DNA of 9,373 nt from Flavobacteriales bacterium CG_4_9_14_3_um_filter_32_8 (GTDB lineage Bacteria > Bacteroidota > Bacteroidia > Flavobacteriales_E > Vicingaceae), in NCBI GenBank assembly GCA_002790175.1, contig PFUQ01000034.1, forward strand, positions 1 to 9,373, read 5' to 3'. The position numbers and the translations under genes were made by a program. The notes under the pieces were generated by a model. It was not told where the DNA came from and ran no database searches. It worked only from the letters and a program-made list of their open reading frames with translations. This document shows positions 1 through 6,178 of the stretch, in pieces. Numbering within the stretch: position 1 is the stretch's first letter; the number at the start of each line of letters is the position of its first letter.

Positions 1-249
1 CTAGTAACTCTAATGCTTTTACAGACTGTATAGCATTACCTACATTTCTTTTATTGACAGCCTCTACAGAGCATCAAAGCATAAATAAGGTACAAAAAAA
101 TAACTATTTCACTAATATTTGACAATATGTTTTTCAAATTTTGTCCCGAAAATAAGAACCTTTATAAATTAAGGCTTACGAGTTAATTCATAACTTAATA
201 AAAAGATTTTTTAATATAAATATGTCTATTTTTTAATAAAACAAAGGGG
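1..249. other. Gene-free left edge, no supported feature
   Basis: I see no supportable gene here. The minus strand is open from the left edge to a TGA near 74-76 without an in-frame start codon. The plus strand is open from position 3 to a TGA at 120-122. Either could be the end of a neighbouring or decayed gene, but openings this short are expected by chance in such AT-rich DNA. The stretch at 200-245 is almost pure A/T, with ATTTTTTAATA occurring twice. I find no convincing hairpin terminator for the Fic gene that ends at 250. Confidence 0.4.
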
Positions 250-1305
250 TTAGGAAAAGTAAGTAATAGCTGCATACTCTAATTGGTCTATAAAAATTCT
301 TTTGAAAGCACTAATATTATTTTGCTCGTAAAAAAATAACATTGCTTTTTTATACTCCACAGAGTCAATAGTAAGAAATGAAATTGGACAAAATTTATTT
401 TGAATCAGTATTCCGTTACTTATAATTCTAGCTGTCCTTTTGTTGCCATCCCCAAATGCCTGAATATATGATATTAACACCAATGCTAATAAAGCTTTTT
501 CGAAAATGTTTTTCCGATTATTAATAAGGTTGCACATATCTTGTAAAGCCTCTCTAATCTGATGCTCATTATCTAATGGTTTATAAATTGTCCCTGTAAC
601 TGTTACAATGCCTTTTCTTATATTTCTATCAACCTTTAGATTTTGAACAAGTAAGCTGTGTATATTTTCAATCTTTGCAACACTAAGGGGTTCCAAGTAG
701 GTGTTTTCTTGAATTAAAAAGTCAATTGCTTCTTTATGATTAAGTAACATATTGGCTTCTTCCATTGTTTTGCCCTTTGCCGTTTCTTTATTTTTCAAAA
801 GAGCTTCTGTTTCCAATAAAGTATAAGTATTTCCCTCAATTTCAGAAGACTTCCATGTCAAATCTATTGACAAATGTTCTAATGCCTTTCTGTTTTCGGT
901 TTCTGATAATTTATTTATGTTTTCGGTGTACTCTTCTTGTAGTTCATTTAATATCTCTAATTCCTCTTTTGTGAAAAACTTAGCACCATTCAACACATGA
1001 GTTATTAAATCAAAGTTAAAACCTTTTTTAGCCTTCCTTTTATCTACGTCTTGAGCAAAATATTCCTCCACATCAAAAGGGTTTAATAGTTGAAATTCTT
1101 GACTAACAACATAAGTTGTTCCTCTACCTCGACCAACAATTGATATAAGGTTGTTAGACACTAATTTACTCAATCGTCTCTTTAATGTAGCATAGGACAT
1201 TATACCTTTATCCTTAGCTTTTAAAGCTTTCAAAATGTCTTTGGATGATTGGGACGGATTGCTAGTGATAACGCTTATTATTTTATTTTCATCATTAGTT
1301 AACAT
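250..1305 (-). CDS. Fic-domain protein with N-terminal winged helix; catalytic His replaced by Gln
   Basis: This is a 351-residue Fic-family protein. Fic domains usually transfer AMP or another nucleotide-derived group from a nucleotide to a target hydroxyl. Residues about 5-68 look like a winged helix-turn-helix, ending in a basic wing with GRGRGTTY at 59-66. Residues 151-159 contain SSEIEGN, which fits the [ST]xxxE[GN] inhibitory-helix motif placed N-terminal to the Fic core, as in class II Fic proteins. A flap-like segment (about 230-244, VTVTGTIYKP) precedes the core motif. The core reads Q282-A-F-G-D-G-N-K-R-T-A-R293 where the family consensus is HxFx[DE]GN[KG]RxxR. The catalytic His codon is CAG (460-462 on the complement), while Phe, Asp, Gly, Asn, Lys and both Arg are kept. 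The frame is open over its full length, so this is not obvious decay. An array of repeats lies immediately upstream. I infer an autoregulated Fic protein whose transferase activity is uncertain. Its cellular target cannot be read from the sequence. Confidence 0.9.
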   Translation of the reverse strand: MLTNDENKIISVITSNPSQSSKDILKALKAKDKGIMSYATLKRRLSKLVSNNLISIVGRGRGTTYVVSQEFQLLNPFDVEEYFAQDVDKRKAKKGFNFDLITHVLNGAKFFTKEELEILNELQEEYTENINKLSETENRKALEHLSIDLTWKSSEIEGNTYTLLETEALLKNKETAKGKTMEEANMLLNHKEAIDFLIQENTYLEPLSVAKIENIHSLLVQNLKVDRNIRKGIVTVTGTIYKPLDNEHQIREALQDMCNLINNRKNIFEKALLALVLISYIQAFGDGNKRTARIISNGILIQNKFCPISFLTIDSVEYKKAMLFFYEQNNISAFKRIFIDQLEYAAITYFS

Positions 1306-1320
1306 ACCATAATTTTATTT

Positions 1321-1465
1321 GTAGCTCAAAATAATGTACTTTATAGCTCAAAAATATACATTTACGAGCTTAAAAAAAATAAAAATGAGCTACAATTAGT
1401 TGAAGCTCAAAATATTTTTAAATTAACCATATAAAGAGCTACAAAAGGCAACAAATTGAGCTATA
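1321..1465. promoter_or_regulatory. Array of seven TTTGAGCTAYAAA-type elements upstream of the Fic gene (putative operators)
   Basis: AGCT cores start at 1323, 1345, 1367, 1388, 1404, 1437 and 1459. The intervals are 22, 22, 21, 16, 33 and 22 bp, so most copies lie about two helical turns apart on one face of the DNA. The flanks are conserved: copies 4, 6 and 7 read GAGCT[AC/AT]AA on the plus strand, copies 1, 2 and 5 match in reverse complement, and copy 3 (CGAGCTTAAA) is more diverged. The consensus is TTTGAGCTAYAAA. Each unit is a near-palindrome, as expected for a dimeric winged-helix protein. The array ends only 16 bp from the Fic start codon. On the minus strand copy 2 also creates TATTTTTG (1356 to 1349), a match to the Bacteroidota -7 box TAnnTTTG, so binding there would block the promoter. 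Function as operators is inferred; the repeats themselves are visible. A weaker TAGCTC also occurs at 1552-1557. Confidence 0.65.
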
Positions 1466-1471
1466 AATTTA

Positions 1472-1507
1472 TGAACATATAATTATAAGGCTTATCCTAT
1501 ATGTTCA
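1472..1507. repeat. Nested 36-bp imperfect palindrome
   Basis: A perfect 10-bp inverted repeat (TGAACATATA at 1472-1481, TATATGTTCA at 1498-1507) encloses a second one (ATAAG 1485-1489, CTTAT 1491-1495), with mismatches only between the two. A smaller inverted repeat follows at once (TAAGAT 1510-1515, ATCTTA 1523-1528). There is no T-tract, so it does not look like a terminator. It could be a further regulator-binding site next to the AGCT array, or a recombination-type site. No protein partner can be named. Confidence 0.5.
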
Positions 1508-1650
1508 AATAAGATTAGGTACATCTTACTCTCGAACCCCTTTACAAATAATAGCTCTACTCCTATCTTTATAACATAAATTAAATCATGCAGGTAATCA
1601 AAAAAGGTAACTGTAAATTGATATTTTAAGTGATTTTTTCGATTCTCTAG

Positions 1651-1698
1651 AAAAATCAAAAAACCTCAACAGATTGATAGCCAATAAGTTGAGGTTTT
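1651..1698 (-). terminator. Rho-independent terminator of the tRNA-Ser transcript
   Basis: An 11-bp perfect inverted repeat (AAAACCTCAAC at 1660-1670, GTTGAGGTTTT at 1688-1698) with a 17-nt loop lies 4 bases beyond the tRNA 3' end. On the minus strand the stem is followed by a T-rich run at about 1651-1663, the layout of an intrinsic terminator. A second A/T-rich inverted repeat (1632-1640 with 1650-1657) sits just beyond. Confidence 0.75.
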
Positions 1699-1701
1699 AA
1701 G

Positions 1702-1789
1702 TGGCGGAGAAAGAGGGATTCGAACCCCCGGTACCTTGCGGTACAGCAGTTTTCAAGACTGTCGCATTCGACCACTCTGCCATTTCTCC
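1702..1789 (-). tRNA. tRNA-Ser (anticodon UGA)
   Basis: On the minus strand these 88 nt fold as a class II tRNA. The 7-bp acceptor stem is GGAGAAA/TTTCTCC, with G as the discriminator base and an encoded CCA (1702-1704). The 3-bp D stem is GCA/TGC, the anticodon loop is CTTGAAA with TGA at 1753-1755, and the long variable arm has stem GTACC/GGTAC and loop GCAA. The T loop is TTCGAAT on a GGGGG/CCCTC stem. The long variable arm and discriminator G are serine-tRNA identity features, and UGA reads UCN serine codons, mainly UCA. The outermost anticodon-stem pair (27-43) is A·C, a mismatch. The gene is transcribed alone, ends in the hairpin at 1651-1698, and diverges from the gene at 1968. Confidence 0.97.
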
Positions 1790-1793
1790 GCTG

Positions 1794-1801
1794 CAAAAGT
1801 A
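1794..1801 (-). promoter_or_regulatory. Putative -7 box of the tRNA-Ser promoter
   Basis: On the minus strand, TACTTTTG (1801 to 1794) matches the Bacteroidota -7 consensus TAnnTTTG exactly and lies 4 bases before the mature tRNA 5' end at 1789. I find no TTG -33 element at the usual spacing, so only half of the promoter is supported. Confidence 0.5.
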
Positions 1802-1967
1802 ACAATTGATTTTAAATATGGTATTCTTTTTTTCTTTTTTACCAATTATTTTGTCAAACTACCTAATAATCAAAATAGAAAATCATGTCAATAGCAATTT
1901 TTTACCGTTTATCAATTGTTGATTATTTTATAAAAGATTAATAGTAATTTTACAGCTAATTACAATT

Positions 1968-3419
1968 ATGAAAAAACAGTTTACAATCATATTTCTACTC
2001 ATTTTTATTACCTCCTCTTCTTTTGGAAGTAATTTAAAAGCCTATTTTACTTACTGTACTTTTAGTTCTCCAGAGGTTGGTCCTTATATCGAAACTTATT
2101 TATCAGTTGTTGGAAATTCAGCTGTTTATAAAAAATCGGAAACCAATACTTTTCAAAGTACCATTGAAATTACCTTAATTTTTAAACAAGGTGATGAAAT
2201 AAAAAAGTTTAAAAAATACAACTTACTTAGCCCTGAAGTTACTGACTCGTTAGCAGAAAAAGTTAATTTTATGGATCAGCAACGAATTTCACTGCCCAAT
2301 GGTCAATATGAATTTGAGATAACCATTAAGGACTTATTTTCCGAAGAATCTCCGTTTAAATCCACACAAATATTAACCATAAATTATCCTAAGGATAAAA
2401 TAGGAATATCTGACATTGAATTAATTGAGTCTTTAAACAAAACAACCACTAAAAGTATTATTACTAAAAGTGGATTTGATATTATTCCTTATACTTCAGA
2501 TTATTTTCCTGAAAATTTTGAGAAAATTGCATTTTATGCTGAAATATACAACACAGATAAAACATTGGGTGAAAACGATAGTTATTTGGTCAATTATTCT
2601 ATAGAATCTTTTGAAACAGGAAAATTAGTGGCTAATTATAAAAGTTTTTCCAAAGAAGTTGCAAAACCTGTCAACATTGTTCTTAAATCTTTTACTATAG
2701 AAAACTTACCTTCAGGAAATTACAACTTAGTGGTTGAAGCAAGAAATAAAAACAACGAATTACTCATCGATAAAAAATTATTTTTTCAACGAAGTAACCC
2801 AAAATCAACTCCATTGTTAATTTCTGATGATTATGTCAACTCTTTTGTTGCGAAATTGGATAAAGATAAGTTAGACGATTGTATAAAAAGTATTGAACCT
2901 ATTTCTACTCAAATTGAAATTAATTTTGCACGCAATCAATTAAAAGGGAAAGATGAAGAATTAATGAGACAATACTTTTATAATTTTTGGGTAACAAGAA
3001 ATGAACTTGATCCAGAAACAGAATGGAACAATTATGCCAATAATGTTGAAATTGCCAACAAAATGTTCTCTACTGCCATAAAAAAAGGATATACAACCGA
3101 CAGAGGTATCATATTTTTGAAATATGGAAAACCAAATACCCGTTCAGAATTTGTAAGCGAACCAAGTTCTTACCCTTATGAAATATGGCATTATTATAAA
3201 ATCGAAGGTTTTAGCAATAAGAAATTCGTTTTTTACAATCCCGATTTAGTGAGTAACGAATACCCTCTTTTACATGCCGATATGCCCGGATTTGTCAACA
3301 ACCCTCAATGGAAAGTTCAATTACACAAAAGAACTAACCAACCTATTGATATGGATACTGAAGACAACAGTGATCATTATGGCGGTAGAGCAAATGATAA
3401 TTTTAGAAATCCTAAATAA
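1968..3419 (+). CDS. Secreted GWxTD-domain protein
   Basis: This is a 483-residue exported protein. An N-terminal signal peptide (MKKQF, then a hydrophobic run, likely cleavage near residue 20 after SSFG or close by) sends it to the periplasm or outer surface. The C-terminal part (about 330-425) has the features of the GWxTD domain, a family of unknown function common in Bacteroidota: a YFYNFWVTRN segment, the signature at 374-378, then DRGIIFLKYGKPN and a YEIWHYYKI strand. The signature is GYTTD here, with Tyr375 in place of the usual Trp. The middle (about 30-280) looks like beta-rich repeats of the kind found in secreted scaffold proteins. The stop lies 8 bases before the glycosyltransferase start, so the two genes are very probably cotranscribed. 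No clear Shine-Dalgarno sequence is seen; the ATG follows A/T-rich DNA. Weak TTG (1919-1921) and TAATTTTA (1945-1952) elements upstream are not well spaced as a promoter. Confidence 0.88.
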   Translation: MKKQFTIIFLLIFITSSSFGSNLKAYFTYCTFSSPEVGPYIETYLSVVGNSAVYKKSETNTFQSTIEITLIFKQGDEIKKFKKYNLLSPEVTDSLAEKVNFMDQQRISLPNGQYEFEITIKDLFSEESPFKSTQILTINYPKDKIGISDIELIESLNKTTTKSIITKSGFDIIPYTSDYFPENFEKIAFYAEIYNTDKTLGENDSYLVNYSIESFETGKLVANYKSFSKEVAKPVNIVLKSFTIENLPSGNYNLVVEARNKNNELLIDKKLFFQRSNPKSTPLLISDDYVNSFVAKLDKDKLDDCIKSIEPISTQIEINFARNQLKGKDEELMRQYFYNFWVTRNELDPETEWNNYANNVEIANKMFSTAIKKGYTTDRGIIFLKYGKPNTRSEFVSEPSSYPYEIWHYYKIEGFSNKKFVFYNPDLVSNEYPLLHADMPGFVNNPQWKVQLHKRTNQPIDMDTEDNSDHYGGRANDNFRNPK

Positions 3420-3427
3420 ATTTAGTT

Positions 3428-4438
3428 TTGGATAAAAAGATAGCTGTTGTTATTTTAAATTGGAATGGCAAATCATTTTTAGAAAAATTTTTACCATCCG
3501 TTATTTCCTACTCCTCAGCTATTGCCAAAATAATTGTTGCCGATAACCATTCAACTGATGATTCTGTTTCTTATTTACAGACCAACTTTCCAACTGTAAA
3601 AATTATTTCTTTAGATAAAAATTATGGTTTTGCTGGTGGCTACAATAAAGCTTTAAAACAAGTTGAAGCCGAATATTATGTTTTACTTAATTCGGATGTT
3701 GAAGTTACCAACAACTGGTTAGTACCTCTATTAGAACTATTAGAAAACGATAATTCGGTAGTTGCTTGTCAACCAAAAATTAAAGATTACAACAACAAAA
3801 ATTATTTTGAATACGCTGGTGCCGCAGGTGGTTTTATCGATAAACTAGGTTATCCTTTATGTAGGGGGCGTTTGTTTGACAAAATTGAAAAAGACACTGG
3901 TCAGTATGATGATTTTACTGAAATATTTTGGGCTTCAGGAGCCAGTTTGTTTATTCGTGCTAAAGCATACCATGAAATTGGTGGCTTAGATGAATTTTTT
4001 TTCGCACACATGGAGGAAATCGATTTATGCTGGAGATTAAAAAACACAGGTTATAAAATTATGTTTTGTCCAATTTCTACTGTTTATCATGTGGGAGGAG
4101 GAACTTTAAATAAAACAAAACCTCAAAAAACATTTTTAAACTTTAGAAATAGCCTGTTAACATTACATAAAAATCTCCCACAAAAAAATAGGTTTAAAGT
4201 TATTTTTCTGCGTTTATTGTTAGATGGTTTGGCAGGTATTAAGTTTTTGCTTTCTGGCAAACCCAACCACACTTGGGCAATAATTCGTGCTCATTTTTCT
4301 TTTTACAATTCTCTTCAACAAAACAAAAAGAAAAGAAATGAAGTTCAACATCCTAATTTAACAGGAATGCTTAACAAAAGTATTGTTGTAGCCTATTACT
4401 TCAAAAATTGTTACAATTTTAACACTTTTATAAAATAA
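3428..4438 (+). CDS. Family 2 glycosyltransferase (rhamnosyltransferase-like)
   Basis: This is a 336-residue GT2 family glycosyltransferase with a GT-A fold, which transfers a sugar from a nucleotide-sugar donor, probably to a cell-surface glycan. Visible motifs in order are VVILNWNG (about 8-15), the donor-site DNHSTDDSV, NYGFAGGYNKAL, the DxD-like N88-S89-D90 in LLNSDVEV, SGASLFIR, GGLDEFFFAHMEE with E196-E197-I-D199 as the likely catalytic and acceptor-side acidic residues, and VYHVGGGTLNK. This pattern resembles WbbL-type rhamnosyltransferases, but the sugar cannot be decided from sequence. The start must be TTG at 3428: the frame has a TAA at 3413-3415, the codons between are ATA, AAT, TTA and GTT, and the first in-frame ATG is only at codon 195. 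It follows the GWxTD gene after 8 bases. There is no long membrane anchor, so it is probably cytoplasmic or membrane-associated. Confidence 0.92.
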   Translation: MDKKIAVVILNWNGKSFLEKFLPSVISYSSAIAKIIVADNHSTDDSVSYLQTNFPTVKIISLDKNYGFAGGYNKALKQVEAEYYVLLNSDVEVTNNWLVPLLELLENDNSVVACQPKIKDYNNKNYFEYAGAAGGFIDKLGYPLCRGRLFDKIEKDTGQYDDFTEIFWASGASLFIRAKAYHEIGGLDEFFFAHMEEIDLCWRLKNTGYKIMFCPISTVYHVGGGTLNKTKPQKTFLNFRNSLLTLHKNLPQKNRFKVIFLRLLLDGLAGIKFLLSGKPNHTWAIIRAHFSFYNSLQQNKKKRNEVQHPNLTGMLNKSIVVAYYFKNCYNFNTFIK

Positions 4439-4450
4439 TTGCTAATATCC

Positions 4451-4489
4451 TTGTTTTCTTTTATAGAAAGTGTAAATTAGCCCGCTAAT
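4451..4489 (+). promoter_or_regulatory. Promoter candidate with overlapping palindrome before the 66-residue gene
   Basis: TTG (4451-4453) and TAAATTAG (4473-4480) are 19 bases apart, the normal spacing for Bacteroidota -33 and -7 elements. The -7 box differs from TAnnTTTG at one position. A perfect ATTAGC-CC-GCTAAT palindrome (4476-4489) overlaps the -7 box and the likely transcription start, where a repressor would act. The start codon is 17 bases further on. Confidence 0.4.
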
Positions 4490-4505
4490 AAAAATTTAGA
4501 TTTAG

Positions 4506-4706
4506 ATGGGAAGACCGGCAACAAAACCTACAAAATTAAAAGATGGGTTTTATATAGAAGTAAGAAACAAAGGAAGTAAATCAGGTATCAAAATAAGACG
4601 AGATTCCGAAAAAGCTATGTTATTGGCTGTAAAAGAATATGAAAGAGTGAAAGATGTTGTGGTTTTAGGTGAGTTTAAAAATGGGAAACAACTTTCCAGT
4701 AAATAA
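4506..4706 (+). CDS. Small basic protein, possibly nucleic-acid binding; function unknown
   Basis: This is a 66-residue soluble protein with no signal peptide and no membrane segment. It is strongly basic: 12 Lys and 5 Arg against 8 acidic residues. The N-terminus MGRPATKPTK contains a GRP tripeptide like that at the centre of AT-hooks. It is followed by two predicted strands (DGFYIEVRN, GIKIRR) and an amphipathic helix (SEKAMLLAVKEYERVKD), a small strand-strand-helix layout. The composition would suit DNA or RNA binding, but that is inference. I have an impression of similar short proteins in other Bacteroidota but cannot confirm it here. It has its own promoter candidate and ends 5 bases from the stop of the convergent PBP4 gene, with a hairpin over both stops. 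Confidence 0.7.
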   Translation: MGRPATKPTKLKDGFYIEVRNKGSKSGIKIRRDSEKAMLLAVKEYERVKDVVVLGEFKNGKQLSSK

Positions 4707-4734
4707 CTAGCTCACTTTTCTATTTCAGCTAGTT
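4705..4734. terminator. Possible bidirectional terminator between convergent genes
   Basis: A perfect 8-bp inverted repeat (AACTAGCT at 4705-4712, AGCTAGTT at 4727-4734) with a 14-nt loop spans the stop codons of both convergent genes (TAA 4704-4706 on plus, TGA 4712-4714 on minus). The T-tracts after the stem are poor on both strands (TTTAATCATTATTTTC on plus), so termination may be weak. Confidence 0.4.
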
Positions 4735-6178
4735 TAATCATTATTTTCTCCATTTTAGTTTTCATTTGAGAAGGAGTGCAATTAAAATTGTTTACAATTA
4801 ACGCAAAAGCTACGTTCTTTTTGTTTTTTGTAGTTACATATCCAGCATAACTCCTCACCCTCGTCATATAGCCACTTTTAGCATGAATTTTTCCTGCAGC
4901 AGCACTTCCTTTTCCAACATTTATTAATGTTCCCGACTTTCCAGCAACAGGAAGAGAATTAATAAAAAGTTGTTTGTTTTTGCTTTTGTACATATGCTGC
5001 AAAATCCCAACTAATTGCTTGGCAGTAACTCCATTAAATCTAGAAAGACCACTTCCATCATTCACATAAAAACCATCTGAATCTAACCCATTTGCTGCCC
5101 AAAAATTTTGAGTAGCCAGAGTTCCAGAACCTGTATCTCCACTTCCATATTTAAACACTCCAATTTGATTCACTAAGTGTTCTGCATATAGGTTAATGCT
5201 ATAGGTATTGGTAAGATTAATGATGGAAATAAGTTTGGGTGACCAGGTTGTGGTGATGGTTTTCCTCTTCGGTTGTTGTGAGCCAGTTGTTTCCAATTTT
5301 ATTTTTCTAACTGTAGTTGCAGGATTGGCGATTTTAATACCCAAACTTCTCAATTCCATATCCAACTCAAATGCGGTTAAATAAGCAGGGTCAGGAATAG
5401 AACCACTCACCAGAAAAGCCTTTTCATTAATAGGAACACCACCTTTAATTATTCTGTATTCTTGATAAGGTGCTCCAAAAATATAAGATTCATCTTTAGT
5501 GGTTAACATACTTTTCACATCATTCTCCAACTCTAAATTGGGGATAAATGGAGAAATACACTTCACTACAGTTGAATCTCCTTTTTTTCCAGATTGCAAT
5601 TCAATGGTACAAGTGTTGTCGTATATGGTTAATCCACAAGGACCAGCTCCATAATAATTACCTAAATCGCCCCAAATCCAGGTTGAAGGAATCATTTGTT
5701 CACTAAATATAGAAGCATCACCAATTACGCTACCATTTATTTGCTTAATACCTAATTTAATGATTTCATTCGCCCATTTATTAATAAAATCGCCGTATTG
5801 TTTTTTAAAACGCTCCGAACCCAAACAAGGGTCGCCTCCACCAACAATATAAATATTACCATTTAAAACTCCCATTGTTGAATCTATTTCTCCCGAATAT
5901 TTAATTGTAGTGGCAAATCGTTTGTCGGCACCCAATATTTCCAATGCTGTTGCTGTGGTAACCAATTTCATAGTGGATGCCGGAACTAAGCTTAAATCAG
6001 AACCTAAACCTGCAATTACCTTGTTAGAATCTAAATCAAGTGCATAAAAACTGATGGAGGCATTTTTTAAATCGGGATCTGCTGCAAATTTTTGAACAAC
6101 TGTTCTCACCTCTGCAATAGTTTGTGAAGATAACTGAAAACTCAGCAAGGAAAGGACAATCAGTAATTTATTTTTCAT
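4712..6178 (-). CDS. dacB: D-alanyl-D-alanine carboxypeptidase/endopeptidase, PBP4 (DacB) type, peptidase family S13
   Basis: This is a 488-residue periplasmic penicillin-binding protein that trims D-Ala from peptidoglycan stem peptides or cuts cross-links. A signal peptide (about 1-19, hydrophobic LLIVLSLLSFQLSS) marks export. All three active-site motifs are present: S68-T-M-K71 (nucleophile serine and lysine), S327-I-N329, and K414-S-G-T417. The 259 residues between SxxK and SxN accommodate the large inserted domain typical of family S13, and GAGPCGLTIYDN fits a conserved family region. The length agrees with the family. Its ATG overlaps the stop of the upstream DUF6495-like gene by one base (TAATG), so translation is probably coupled and both share a promoter beyond 6654. 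It converges on the 66-residue gene. Confidence 0.95.
   Translation of the reverse strand: MKNKLLIVLSLLSFQLSSQTIAEVRTVVQKFAADPDLKNASISFYALDLDSNKVIAGLGSDLSLVPASTMKLVTTATALEILGADKRFATTIKYSGEIDSTMGVLNGNIYIVGGGDPCLGSERFKKQYGDFINKWANEIIKLGIKQINGSVIGDASIFSEQMIPSTWIWGDLGNYYGAGPCGLTIYDNTCTIELQSGKKGDSTVVKCISPFIPNLELENDVKSMLTTKDESYIFGAPYQEYRIIKGGVPINEKAFLVSGSIPDPAYLTAFELDMELRSLGIKIANPATTVRKIKLETTGSQQPKRKTITTTWSPKLISIINLTNTYSINLYAEHLVNQIGVFKYGSGDTGSGTLATQNFWAANGLDSDGFYVNDGSGLSRFNGVTAKQLVGILQHMYKSKNKQLFINSLPVAGKSGTLINVGKGSAAAGKIHAKSGYMTRVRSYAGYVTTKNKKNVAFALIVNNFNCTPSQMKTKMEKIMIKLAEIEK

Noticed and set aside
1..122. Short open frames at the left edge on both strands
   Set aside because: Neither has a start codon or a recognisable motif, and their length is expected by chance in DNA this AT-rich.
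765..974. Plus-strand open frame inside the Fic gene
   Set aside because: It is antisense to a clear Fic-domain coding region and encodes a low-complexity hydrophobic peptide without a recognisable domain.
1321..1465. AGCT array considered as a CRISPR array
   Set aside because: The repeats are only about 13 bp, occur in both orientations and have spacers of about 9 bp, unlike CRISPR.
1528..1545. CTCGAACCCC resembling part of the tRNA T arm, considered as an att-site remnant
   Set aside because: The match to the tRNA-Ser region is only about 8 bases, with no flanking identity, and no integrase is visible.
1588..1629. A 13-codon open frame on the plus strand (MQVIKKGNCKLIF)
   Set aside because: It is too short to support, with no promoter or conserved feature.
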